From Fen-1254 sp963778945 (lineage in GTDB: Bacteria; Bacteroidota; Ignavibacteria; UBA10030), in contig CAVZWL010000027.1 of the NCBI GenBank assembly GCA_963778945.1, positions 1 to 64,000 of the forward strand: a stretch of 64,000 nt of DNA, read 5' to 3'. This document shows positions 17,548-27,277 of the stretch, piece by piece; position 1 is the stretch's first letter; every line of letters starts with the position of its first letter. The translations under genes were made by a program, and so were the position numbers. The notes under the pieces were generated by a model, which was not told the DNA's origin, searched no databases, and was given only the letters and a program-made list of their open reading frames with translations.

Positions 17548-19431
17548 CTATCGAGCTGTATGTTGACCTGTTGCAGCGGATTCGGTTGACGGAGCGATTT
17601 TTATCCGTTCATCGAAATCTGCAGGAAGAGTCTCTTTGCTGAATTCGTCGAGCTTGTTCCACCATGTAAATTTCAATGTGATAGAGGTTATAACGAGACA
17701 TATAATCACTCCATAAAGGAAGTGATATTCCTGCGTTATGAAAGATATCGGAAGAAGTACGAGGCATAGCTGCCAGACAACACCTACAACGACATTAAAG
17801 AGGTCGTTCAGGAAGTTGTGATTTTCCTCAAAAGCCGGATAATAGCGGTGCACTTTCTCTATAACGGGTTTCCAGAATCCCCAGGGATGTACTTGCATGT
17901 AAAATTTCATAAGGATGGCATCTTCTTCAGGTTCTGTGAACAGGCTCCCGAGTATACATCCGGCAAGCGATATAAGAAAGACATAAGGGAAAACCATGAT
18001 CGGTGTTATGGATGGAAATGTAACAGGAACAATCATAGACCCTGCAATTCCGCTTATCATTCCCCAGAAATATCCATAACCGTTAAGTCTCCACCAGTAC
18101 CATTTAAGAATGTTCGAAGCCGTATATCCGCCGTACAGTGCGCTGACAATCCATAGCGTTACTTGATTGATGGAGTCGACCATAAAACCGAAAGCGAAGC
18201 CGATAATAACAAAAGCGATGGTGGTTAAAATGCTGAGGCGGACATAAACTTTATCTCCTGCATTCGGATTGATGAACCGCTTATAAATATCGTTGACGAC
18301 ATACGCCGGGGCGGCATTAATCGTTGCGGCATAATTCGACATAAAGGCAGCAATCAAACCTGCAAGCAGCAGTCCGACCAAGCCGACCGGCAGAACATTT
18401 TTAATGATATATGGGAGCACCATTTCCAGATCGAGGTTCTGTCCCATCGCCCGCAGTTCGGGAGAAAATGAAACCAATGCAAGCACCGTAATTCCGGTAA
18501 TCATGGTGTAGCGAGGCAGGATGAGAACGATATTGACGAACCAATTCATTTTTGCCGCATCTTTGGGGGAACGTGTCGCGAGTACGCGCTGCATATCGTA
18601 GTTCGGTGCGGGTCCGGCTGCGCTTTTTAATATGCCCTGAAAGAGAACCATAATGAAGAAAAACCCGAAAAAATTATATCCATCCTGCATGATCTTTGTA
18701 TTGACGGCATCAATAAGTCCGCTCCAATTCAGATTCAGATTCCAGCCGAAGAACGGTGTGGTCCAGCCGACCGGTATAAAATGCGCCAATTGTTCAGGTG
18801 AGACCGCGCGGAATGCCATTATGCCTATGGCAAATGAGGCGACGGTCAAGACAATAAACTGCAGGAACTCAGTAATAACAACGCTGAACATTCCACCTTT
18901 TACGGCATAAATTGCCGTAATTGTCATGAGGATAACGGCATATGTATTGGGAGAGAGATGCCAGGGGAAAAAAACCTCCGCAAATTTGCCTATACCCTTA
19001 AACGCATAAGCAATGAAGCCGATGACGCTTACCAAGGCGAAAATAACGACGCTGAGGTGTGAGAGATTGGCCCCTTTGCTCTTTCCAAATCGCGTTTCAA
19101 TCCATTGCGCGCCTGTCATGACCTTCGATTTCCGCAGCCATATAGAAAGGAATGCCATGAGAAAAATCTGGTTAAATGTCGGCCATATCCACGGAAGCCA
19201 AATACTTTTAAAGCCATATACAAAGAGGACATAGACGAGCCACATCGTTCCTGTAATATCGAACATTCCGGACGCGTCCGAAACCCCCAATATCCACCAG
19301 GGGAGTGTATTGTTCCCGAGAAAGTATGAATTCATGTTCTTCACGGCTCTCTTTGAAACGAGAATTCCGAGTGTGAGAGCGACAACAAAATATGCCGCTA
19401 TAATACAGAGGTCAAGATTAGATATGATCAT
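17548..19431 (-). CDS. SSS-family symporter, long form
   Basis: 627-residue sodium:solute symporter with about 14 membrane segments, starting 'MIISNLDLCIIAAYFVVAL' and carrying SSS signatures 'LGNNTLPWWILGVSDASGMFD' (in parts), 'VKGGMFSVVITEFLQF' and 'GLIAAFMSNYAATINAAPAY'. The extended C-terminus (about residues 480-627) is typical of the longer SSS branch found with glycoside phosphorylases. AGGAAG precedes the start. Being first in an operon with GH130_1, it probably imports mannobiose or related mannosides. Substrate is inferred from context only. No frameshift. Confidence 0.88.
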   Translation of the reverse strand: MIISNLDLCIIAAYFVVALTLGILVSKRAVKNMNSYFLGNNTLPWWILGVSDASGMFDITGTMWLVYVLFVYGFKSIWLPWIWPTFNQIFLMAFLSIWLRKSKVMTGAQWIETRFGKSKGANLSHLSVVIFALVSVIGFIAYAFKGIGKFAEVFFPWHLSPNTYAVILMTITAIYAVKGGMFSVVITEFLQFIVLTVASFAIGIMAFRAVSPEQLAHFIPVGWTTPFFGWNLNLNWSGLIDAVNTKIMQDGYNFFGFFFIMVLFQGILKSAAGPAPNYDMQRVLATRSPKDAAKMNWFVNIVLILPRYTMITGITVLALVSFSPELRAMGQNLDLEMVLPYIIKNVLPVGLVGLLLAGLIAAFMSNYAATINAAPAYVVNDIYKRFINPNAGDKVYVRLSILTTIAFVIIGFAFGFMVDSINQVTLWIVSALYGGYTASNILKWYWWRLNGYGYFWGMISGIAGSMIVPVTFPSITPIMVFPYVFLISLAGCILGSLFTEPEEDAILMKFYMQVHPWGFWKPVIEKVHRYYPAFEENHNFLNDLFNVVVGVVWQLCLVLLPISFITQEYHFLYGVIICLVITSITLKFTWWNKLDEFSKETLPADFDERIKIAPSTESAATGQHTAR

Positions 19432-19731
19432 AACGAAATCTTCCTGAAATTGGTTTAACTATGTGTTGAGAATACGGCATAAAGGGTGCCATAGACATTC
19501 AGCGAATATATCTCCCTTTTTTACTTTAAGAGGATAAGCTGCGCTTTATCACCTTAATAACTCTTTATAGAATTGATAAATAGGTACAAAAAAAATTCGA
19601 ATGTTTTGAAAAGATGGAAGAAAATCTGTATTATTGAATGAGAGTTTCAATAAAAGAAGTCTTGATCCGGTTAAAATACATTTCAGACGCGTTGTATATG
19701 CCAAATTATAATTTATTTTCTGGAGATTACA
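19432..19731. promoter_or_regulatory. Divergent promoter region, SSS/GH130 and esterase
   Basis: A 300-base AT-rich gap between divergent operons. TATAAT at 19707-19712 lies 20 bases before the esterase start and could be its -10 box, but no matching -35 is clear. No ORF or repeat is seen. Confidence 0.35.
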
Positions 19732-21774
19732 ATGTACAAAATAAAGATTACATATCTATGGTTTTTCGCGGCATGTTTTGTTCTTTTTTCTGTAAACGTT
19801 AGTTTTTCTCAGGCTATGTCGGCTCAATCGGATTTGTTCCGGATATCCCCGCTCTTTCAGGACAGCATGGTACTGCAGCAAAAAAATTCCGTGCCTGTAT
19901 GGGGTATGGGTGTTCCCGGTACCGATGTAATCGTCGAAGGATCATGGGGAAAACAGGTCTCTGCAAAAGCCGACACCAACGGCGATTGGTCTGTCAAACT
20001 GCCTACTGCTAAAGCCGGCGGGCCGTACACACTCACCATTCGACACGGCGATTCCGTCGTTGTGCTGAAAGATGTTCTTCTCGGCGAAGTCTGGCTTTGC
20101 TCCGGTCAATCGAATATGGAAATGCCGCTGGAAGGATGGCCGCCGTCCGATACGATTGTCAACAGCGCTTATGAAATTTCACATGCGCAATATCCTCAAA
20201 TGCGGTTGTTTCAACTTCAGAAAAATTATTCCATAGTCCCCGTCAAGAATGGTTTGGGCAAGTGGGCGGAATGTTCTCCCGCATCGGTACGTTCCTTCAG
20301 CGCCGCCGCATATTTTTTCGGGAAAAAAATCCATGAAACGTTGAAAGTGCCTGTCGGATTAATCGAAGCATCATGGGGCGGAACGCCGATTGAGTCGTGG
20401 ATGAGTAAAGATATGCTGAAGAAATTTCCGGCATTCGAAGCGACGCTGCATCAATTGGATACGTGCAAGGACAGCCTGGTAGTCCTGAACGAATGGATGT
20501 CCAAATTTCCTTCGGTCAAGGTGAGTTCGCACGATCCGAATCATAAATGGGAAGGGTGGGATTTTCAAGACGCGAAATGCGCTCGGAAAGATTTTAACGA
20601 TTCCTCATGGGAAGAAATGGTTTTGCCGGCATACTGGGAAACCACCGCTGTAGGAGAGTTTGACGGCGCTGTCTGGTTTAGAAAGCGGATCGAAATTCCA
20701 AAATCATGGATAAAGAAAACGCTCACCATTCATCTCGGCCCTGTCGATGATATCGATGAATCCTATGTCAACGGAGTTAAAGTAGGCGAATACATCAAAG
20801 AAGGAGGCTGGAAGATTGAACGTGTTTATACTATTCCCGATTCTCTTGTTACAGATTCTGTTCTCCAGATAGCTGTCCGCGTTATTGATTACGGCGGCGG
20901 CGGCGGAATTTGGGGCGATGGAAAGAAAATGTTTATCCAATGCGACAGCGCGGAGATAATCCGGCTTGAAGGCCCATGGAAATATCTTCCCGTAGCGCAG
21001 CTGCAAGGAGGCGAGTTTGTCGTTTTCGGCGCGGCTGGAAACCATTATAAAAACCATCCAAAGCTTCCGTGCAATGTCGGATCGAATACTCCTTCCGTGC
21101 TGTTCAACGGAATGATCAGTCCGTTAGTGCCGTTTGCGTTAAAAGGAGTTATCTGGTACCAGGGAGAAACAAATGTCGGGCATCATGCTCTTTATAAAGC
21201 AACTTTCCCGGCTATGATTCAGGGCTGGCGCAAAGAATTCGGCATCAAAGATCTTCCATTTTATTTCGTTCAGATAGCGCCGTACAGTTACGGCGGAAAT
21301 GCACCGTATCTGCGCGAGGCCCAATTTCAGACACTCAGCGTCAGGAATACGGGAATGGTCGTCACATTGGATATCGGCAATACGCAGAACATTCATCCTT
21401 CCCGTAAGCAGGATGTCGGCGGGCGTCTTGCATTGTGGGCGCTGGCAAAAACATACGGCAGGCCGATGGCTTGTTCGGGACCTGTCTATAAATCGATGAA
21501 GGCAGAAAAAGGAAAAATCATCCTCTCTTTCGATTATGCGGCTCATGGGCTGGTTCTGAAGGAAAGAAACGGCGAGCATCATTTCCTTATTGCGGGAAAG
21601 GACAGCGTCTTTAAGAAAGCCGTTGTAAAAATTCAGGGTTCAAAAATCGTCGTCTCGAATCCGGAAATATCGAAACCTTCTGCGGTGCGGTATGCATGGG
21701 GAGACACAGACGAAGCGACATTGTTTAATAAAGAGGGATTACCCGCCTCTTCATTCAGAACGGATGCGTGGTAA
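19732..21774 (+). CDS. Secreted sialate O-acetylesterase-family esterase (SASA)
   Basis: 680-residue secreted SGNH-fold esterase. The signal peptide covers about residues 1-27 (...VNVSFSQA). An N-terminal beta-domain comes first, then the nucleophile block 'GEVWLCSGQSNMEMPL' (Ser at about 127), 'GLIEASWGGTPIESW', an inserted jelly-roll of the sugar-binding GH2-like type (about 275-410, 'DFNDSSWEEMVLPAYWET'), 'GVIWYQGETNV' and the His block 'DIGNTQNIHPSRKQDVGGRLA'. In polysaccharide loci such enzymes remove acetyl groups from hemicellulose, so acetylated mannan or xylan is more likely than sialic acid. No T9SS tail, so probably periplasmic. Start unambiguous after GGAG. Confidence 0.85.
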   Translation: MYKIKITYLWFFAACFVLFSVNVSFSQAMSAQSDLFRISPLFQDSMVLQQKNSVPVWGMGVPGTDVIVEGSWGKQVSAKADTNGDWSVKLPTAKAGGPYTLTIRHGDSVVVLKDVLLGEVWLCSGQSNMEMPLEGWPPSDTIVNSAYEISHAQYPQMRLFQLQKNYSIVPVKNGLGKWAECSPASVRSFSAAAYFFGKKIHETLKVPVGLIEASWGGTPIESWMSKDMLKKFPAFEATLHQLDTCKDSLVVLNEWMSKFPSVKVSSHDPNHKWEGWDFQDAKCARKDFNDSSWEEMVLPAYWETTAVGEFDGAVWFRKRIEIPKSWIKKTLTIHLGPVDDIDESYVNGVKVGEYIKEGGWKIERVYTIPDSLVTDSVLQIAVRVIDYGGGGGIWGDGKKMFIQCDSAEIIRLEGPWKYLPVAQLQGGEFVVFGAAGNHYKNHPKLPCNVGSNTPSVLFNGMISPLVPFALKGVIWYQGETNVGHHALYKATFPAMIQGWRKEFGIKDLPFYFVQIAPYSYGGNAPYLREAQFQTLSVRNTGMVVTLDIGNTQNIHPSRKQDVGGRLALWALAKTYGRPMACSGPVYKSMKAEKGKIILSFDYAAHGLVLKERNGEHHFLIAGKDSVFKKAVVKIQGSKIVVSNPEISKPSAVRYAWGDTDEATLFNKEGLPASSFRTDAW

Positions 21775-21882
21775 GAGGTCGCGGCTGCGGCATTGTTCAT
21801 TCTTTTGCTTCAGCGGACCCAGAAGCCGTCGCAAGCTGAGGAATTCATTTTGGACCTTATGGTCTGAACGATTTGAGAGAAG

Positions 21883-21928
21883 ACAATTCAAAGCGGTTTC
21901 GATTGGTATTTGAGCCGCTTTGAATTGT
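21883..21928. terminator. 14-bp perfect inverted repeat after esterase
   Basis: ACAATTCAAAGCGG (21883-21896) and CCGCTTTGAATTGT (21915-21928), an 18-base loop. It lies between the SASA esterase and the CE2-like esterase. T-rich sequence follows only 24 bases later, so a classic intrinsic terminator is not certain. Confidence 0.55.
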
Positions 21929-22014
21929 AAACTGTAAATATAAATATTCCCTTTTTTATGTTAGGTTGATCTAAATAAAGTGCTTTTATTTCCTGTTGCC
22001 GGAGGATACCAGCT

Positions 22015-24213
22015 ATGAATCGAATTGCCGCATTTTTAATTCTTGTTATTATGGGAGCCGGCTCCATCGCAGCTCAGACCGTTATACCTGCGAATGATCC
22101 TTCTATTCAATATTTCGGACGATGGGATATGTCGAACCCCGCGTATCCGACGCACGGCTGGCCCGGAGTGTCTGTTGCAGCCGTCTTCCAAGGAACGAGC
22201 ATAGGCGTCGTTACAGACGATAATGCATGCTGGTATAATGTTTTTATCGATGACTCGCTTGTACGGATATTTCAGGGAACAGTTTACGGGTCGCATACAT
22301 ATACACTTGCTTCCGGACTCAAAGATACGGTACATACCATACTCTTCGAACTGCGATCGGAAACCTCATGGACAAAATTCGGGTTTTACGGATTTGTCTT
22401 AGACAACGGAAAAAGTCTTGTTGCACCTCCGGCAGCGCCGGTTCGGAAAATAGAATTTATCGGCGATTCCTATACGAGCGCCTCCGGCAATGAATGGACG
22501 CAGTCGACTTCAGCGCCGAACGATTGGTACAGCAATCTTCATCTGGGCTTCGGCCCGATCATCGCCCGGCATTATGGGGCGCAGTATATGATGACGAGCC
22601 GCGGCGGCATCGGTCTCGTTCACGATTATCTCGGGAATTACGCCAACAACCTTCCTTCATTCTACGATCGGACGTTTTTCTATTCACAGAATCCCAAATG
22701 GGATTTTTCGAAATGGGTGCCTAATCTGGTTGTCATCTGTCTAGGACTGAACGACTACAGCGGCTGGGGAGGATATTCAGGTCCTGTTTCGGATCAATGT
22801 GCCCTGTCCTACAGAACCAGATATCATCATTTTATCGACACAGTCACGGGTCTCTATAAAGGAGCGAAGATTCTTTGCGTTTCTCCGAACGGCATCAATT
22901 GGCTGATTGCAAATATTCAACAGGTGGTTCAGGAGGAGAATGCCGCAGGGCATAAAAATGTATTTTACGGAGCGTTCCCGTATTATTCGGATGCCGGAGC
23001 ATATGTTAATTCAGGTCATCCATCCGTTGCAACGCATCAAAAAATTGCCGACGCATTGATTCCCTTCATTGATACTATCGATGCATGGAACCCGTATGTG
23101 GGGACGAAAGCGCCGTCTCTCACGGATCTTCCTTCCTCCCCTGTAACGGCATACTCGTCCTCCTATACTTTAACCGTGCATACCGATGCTTTTGCTGTGA
23201 TGCGCTACAGTACACAAGATAAACCGTACGATCAGATGGAAAATATTTTTTCCACTACCGGAGCTTTAACTCATTCAGTCGTTCTGTCGTGTGTAAACGG
23301 CAATACGTATACCTATTACATGCGTGCTCAGGATATTTACGGTAATGCAATGGATACATCTGCTGTCATAACTCTTATGACCGATACGACAAAAACACCT
23401 GTGAATTGGACGTCCTTAAACTACGACCATTCCGGATGGAACAAAGGAACGGCTCCGCTGGGAAACGCTTCCGATGCCGCAACACAGGTTGGATCTGTAA
23501 GGACAGCATATTACAGGCGCATATTTTCAATTGATTCACTCTTGTCCAGTATTACTTTCAATGTCAAGATTAAGGGCCGCGACGGTGCTGCAGTATATCT
23601 TAATGGAAATAGTATAGGGACATACAATTTATCCGCTAATTCCGGAGTTGTTTATTCTACTCTTGCCGATCAGGCAATGAGCCTTGATACCGTCATTAAG
23701 TTTTCGATATTGAACCGTTACAGCAGGTTTTTACAGACAGGCACTAATGTGATCGCCGTCGAAATTCACACAGCGGATGCTTCGACCTGTAATATTCTTT
23801 TCGACTCGTATGCCTTCGATTCATGGAGCAGTTCGTTTTTCTATCCGCTGGGTTCCGATTGGTACTATTATTCCGGCGGTTCTGCGCCGCCAAATCAGTT
23901 GATGACTTTTATTCCAAGTGCGGTAGCCCGGCAAAAAAGCCTCCTTCCGCAAAAGACGGATTTGTTCCCCAGTTATCCGAACCCGTTCAATCCATCGGCA
24001 ACGATTCAATACCAAATATCTTCCCGCAGTGCGGTTACGCTCAAAATCTATAATATTCTGGGTAAAGAAGTCGCGACTCTGGTCAATGAGCAGAAGCCTG
24101 CCGGATCATATAAAGTTCAATGGAATGCGGATAGATTTGCGAGCGGCACATATTTTGCAGTTCTGAGGGCTGGGAGCTTTATGAAGTCGACCAAGCTGCT
24201 TTTATTGAAATGA
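22015..24213 (+). CDS. Secreted CE2-like acetylesterase with T9SS sorting domain
   Basis: 732 residues. Signal peptide 1-20. An N-terminal jelly-roll (about 27-135, 'IQYFGRWD') is followed by an SGNH domain with 'IEFIGDSYTSASGNE' (Ser about 152), 'ICLGLNDYSGW' and 'GHPSVATHQKIAD' (His about 335). This two-domain layout is that of carbohydrate esterase family 2, which deacetylates xylan and mannan. The usual Asp before the His is absent, as in dyad-type CE2. Later segments are a fibronectin/Ig-like part and a lectin-like part (about 460-630). The end is a type IX sorting domain ('PSYPNPFNPSATIQYQI' to 'STKLLLLK'), predicting export to the cell surface. GGAGG start. Confidence 0.85.
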   Translation: MNRIAAFLILVIMGAGSIAAQTVIPANDPSIQYFGRWDMSNPAYPTHGWPGVSVAAVFQGTSIGVVTDDNACWYNVFIDDSLVRIFQGTVYGSHTYTLASGLKDTVHTILFELRSETSWTKFGFYGFVLDNGKSLVAPPAAPVRKIEFIGDSYTSASGNEWTQSTSAPNDWYSNLHLGFGPIIARHYGAQYMMTSRGGIGLVHDYLGNYANNLPSFYDRTFFYSQNPKWDFSKWVPNLVVICLGLNDYSGWGGYSGPVSDQCALSYRTRYHHFIDTVTGLYKGAKILCVSPNGINWLIANIQQVVQEENAAGHKNVFYGAFPYYSDAGAYVNSGHPSVATHQKIADALIPFIDTIDAWNPYVGTKAPSLTDLPSSPVTAYSSSYTLTVHTDAFAVMRYSTQDKPYDQMENIFSTTGALTHSVVLSCVNGNTYTYYMRAQDIYGNAMDTSAVITLMTDTTKTPVNWTSLNYDHSGWNKGTAPLGNASDAATQVGSVRTAYYRRIFSIDSLLSSITFNVKIKGRDGAAVYLNGNSIGTYNLSANSGVVYSTLADQAMSLDTVIKFSILNRYSRFLQTGTNVIAVEIHTADASTCNILFDSYAFDSWSSSFFYPLGSDWYYYSGGSAPPNQLMTFIPSAVARQKSLLPQKTDLFPSYPNPFNPSATIQYQISSRSAVTLKIYNILGKEVATLVNEQKPAGSYKVQWNADRFASGTYFAVLRAGSFMKSTKLLLLK

Positions 24214-24401
24214 GCGCGGGCATCTGCAGCGAATTCTTGAGAAAAGATCTCTTGATTTGCTTATATTAAAGTTCAGCGCTCGCGCATATGAACAATATGC
24301 ATGTGAATAAAATGATTTATGATCGCATGCTTTGCAAATTCATTTGCATCAAAGACATCGGCTGCAAACGCCCTTTACTACTTTGACCGAAGGAGGAACA
24401 A

Positions 24402-26418
24402 ATGAAAAACATTTTTCGATTTGTTCGCTGGGGCAGGTACTTCTTCGAGTTTATGCCATACCTCTCCATCGGGATGCTTCTTACATGTTTCGCGAACCAG
24501 CTTAATGCCCAGACGATTCCTGCAAGCCAGGATACTATTGTCATTCCCGGAGATCTCCCAGCTAACCAGGACACTATTGTCATTCCCGGCGATCTTCCCA
24601 ATGCCGTTACTCTTTTACATAACGGAGCACTCGAAACGACCATAAACGGCGATACATCTACTACTGGAGCGAGAATCAATCCCAAAAGGGTCTACGCTCT
24701 TCAGGAAGGTTATTACTATTTTCAGAACGCGCCGATTAACATGAACAACCCGACCGGTACGTTAACGATTGCAGGTATTCCTTCGGCACAGGGCACAACA
24801 AAACCGGTTTGGCTGATGAATCCGGTGAATAATACGCCCATTCTTATCAATGGCGGCGGATGTAATGTGGTCTATGGCAGCCTTAAATTCGACAATATCC
24901 ATTATCAGGCCATGCAGACGGATGGAACACTCAATAATGAAAACTTCTACTGCGGCACGAAGAATCAACTGCCGCAATCGCTGACTATTAATAACTGTTT
25001 GTTTGAATTTGCAAATATTGATTTATTTGATTGCACGAATGAATCAGGCGCCATCGGCGGCTGGCCATATGGAGCAAAATTCAGGATAACCAATTCCTAT
25101 TTCCGCAATCTGTTTCATGCAAACCAATGGTGGGGATCGCGAATCTTTCAATGCAAGCACCCGATCGATACGTTGTGGGTAGAAAACGTCACGATTACAG
25201 GCGGCGGTCTTACATTCTTACAGCAGAATGAACTGACCGATTTTGGCTACTTTGTCCATAATACGATTGTCAATAATCATAAATACTGGCTCACGTCTCC
25301 ATACTATCATACGCTTATCATAGCAAATAATATTTTCATGAACGAAAACTGGGTCGGGGAGGATTCGAACGAGATCAGCAGCGGAACGAATCCGGATAGA
25401 TATTATATGAGCACGATTAATATCGACACGATTAACGCGACTAATAGAGTTGTAGTCCAGCAAAAGTACATATGCATCGGCTGATTCGACCCTCTACGTT
25501 TCTGCACTCAACCTCGTTCATTTAAAAATCTACATTTCGAATAATGTCAATTATAACAATCCGCTGCTGAATTCATATTTTACCAACACGGGGAAGTTCT
25601 ATGACACGTCAAATGGTTACCTGCTTTCATATTTGGCCTGGAGTTTTCCATCGCCTCAGAGAATAAACAATATGCCGGGTGAATGGATGAATGCAAGGAC
25701 GAAAGCTTTATTTGACGCGTATTCCCCGGCAAACGGCTGCGGATTTGTGGAAGAGAATACGACAACGGCAAATCCGTTTATTTATACGGCAGACCAGATT
25801 GATTCAGCGACAGTGCGGATCATGGGCGAGTGGAATCAAAATATGTATATGGACCCCAGGTGGCCGACAGTGCCTGATGTTTATCATAGTAAAATGATCT
25901 ATGGCGACTATGACCCGGCGACTATTCCCGGCGGCGGAACGGAAACGGGATGCGGAATCACCAGCTTTACGGATTTACCGGAGACTTTCGCCGGATCCAG
26001 CATCTATTCTACAATAGATGGTCTTCCAATCGGTGCCTTAATCTGGGATCATGCTCAAATTGCCGCATATAATTCGGCTGCAGAATTTGCTGCAATCGAA
26101 TCGCGTTATCCTCACCCCATTCCTATCGAAGTTAAAATAAATCCGGCCGCTGCTGCAGTCTTTAGTCTTAGCCAAAACTATCCCAATCCGTTCAACCCGT
26201 CGACGGTCATACATTATCAGCTGCCGGCGAGCAGTTTTGTCACGTTGAAGATTTATGATATACTCGGAAGAGCAATTGCAGTATTGGTCGACGAAAAGAA
26301 AAATGCCGGGACCTACAACGTTACATTCAATGCAGCGAATTTGCCAAGTGGTGTTTATTTCTATAAAATTCAAGCTGGAGCATACACACATACAAAAAAA
26401 CTCTTGTTCTTAAAATAG
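24402..26418 (+). CDS. Secreted beta-helix protein with T9SS domain, frameshifted
   Basis: About 671 residues when repaired. Signal peptide, then a right-handed parallel beta-helix region rich in Asn ladders ('INGGGCNVVYGSLKFDNI', 'NNCLFEFANIDLFDCTNESG', 'VHNTIVNNHKYWL'), resembling the pectate-lyase/chondroitinase fold, then a C-terminal T9SS domain ('LSQNYPNPFNPSTVIHYQL' ... 'KKLLFLK'). An extra base near 25470 breaks the frame; its intact paralogue at 45930-47885 aligns straight across. A 39-bp tandem duplication sits near the N-terminus. Its TAG stop is the first three bases of the left inverted repeat of the inserted element. No catalytic residues can be assigned. GAAGGAGG precedes the start. 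Confidence 0.82.
24528..24605 (+). repeat. 39-bp tandem duplication inside beta-helix gene
   Basis: Two 39-bp units (24528-24566, 24567-24605) encode the 13-residue unit QDTIVIPGDLPA/N twice. The paralogue at 45.9 kb has a single equivalent, so this is a local duplication just after the signal peptide. Confidence 0.85.
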
Positions 26419-26436
26419 TATCACCTGATACCAAGG
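26416..26436 (+). repeat. Left inverted repeat of DUF1670 element
   Basis: Contains an internal palindrome GTATCA-CC-TGATAC, so each end could itself form a hairpin or bind a dimeric protein. It pairs with 28096-28116. Confidence 0.8.
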
Positions 26437-26466
26437 GTAGGTGCCAAGAAAATAATACAAACATTC

Positions 26467-27273
26467 CTATGAGTCAAGCGGTATGAGATCGAGGTACTGC
26501 TTGACTACAGGAATGGTGAGCCGAATGATACGAGAGATAACATCCGGATCATCGAACTTAGTGGAAAGAAGTTTAACGGACTCAAAGTCTCTGATATAAC
26601 GTTCAACGGATTCTTTGGAGTGCTTGGTTCTTTGACAGATAGTAGGAACAAGATATCCTTTGAGATGATAGGCAATAATTTCCTTTTTATGGGTTTGTCC
26701 GGAACCGATGAGCTGCACATTGCCGCGAGTAGGTAAGGGTCTGTTGTAGATGTCTTGGTATTCACGGACATATTGGCCAGTTGTGACGGTTGAAGCAGTA
26801 AGCAAGACAGCAAGATCGAGTTGAGTTAGAAGAGCACCTTGATCATAGGCCTGATGGGTCCACCGTTCGATCTTCTTGAGCCGCAGTTCACGGTGATGTA
26901 ATGGAGTTTTCATATCTTCGATGTCTGAGTTGGTGATGATATCGAGAATAACGGGACGAAGTTTTGTTTGAGCGATGGATTTTCCTTTGCGTGGATATTC
27001 ATCGATAGGGACAGCATGCCAGACCATCTGTCCCTGCCTAAGGAAGGAGTTGTCGGAATAACGATAAAACTGTTCGATGAGAGCCATGAGGTCGTCGACA
27101 ATAGCCGAAGCAGTGACAAGACCTTTATCATAGCCATAGTTGTTGATAAAGCGATCTAAGAGGATATGTTTGAGAGATTTTCCTTGGATGCGTTTGTATT
27201 CGCGCAAAGCAAGCGTTTTAGGTGAGTGCTCCCGGGTATCTCTTGGGAGAAAAGTTAAGTTCTTTGCAATCAT
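26467..27273 (-). CDS. DUF1670-like protein, second gene of element
   Basis: 268 residues, resembling DUF1670 (recalled from family features, not searched). N-terminal half has 'GQMVWHAVPIDEYPRKGKSIA'-like core (in parts). C-terminal half has 'LDLAVLLTASTVTTGQYV' (helix-turn-helix-like), 'PTRGN', 'GSGQTHKKEIIAYHLKGYL', 'RTKHSKESVERYIRDF'. About one third identical to the upstream gene, so the two arose by duplication. The start has AAGGAG inside the end of the upstream gene, four bases after its stop: coupled translation. An A10 run just upstream could also allow a fused product. No nuclease motif is recognised. Probably DNA-binding. Confidence 0.75.
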   Translation of the reverse strand: MIAKNLTFLPRDTREHSPKTLALREYKRIQGKSLKHILLDRFINNYGYDKGLVTASAIVDDLMALIEQFYRYSDNSFLRQGQMVWHAVPIDEYPRKGKSIAQTKLRPVILDIITNSDIEDMKTPLHHRELRLKKIERWTHQAYDQGALLTQLDLAVLLTASTVTTGQYVREYQDIYNRPLPTRGNVQLIGSGQTHKKEIIAYHLKGYLVPTICQRTKHSKESVERYIRDFESVKLLSTKFDDPDVISRIIRLTIPVVKQYLDLIPLDS

Positions 27274-27277
27274 AGAG

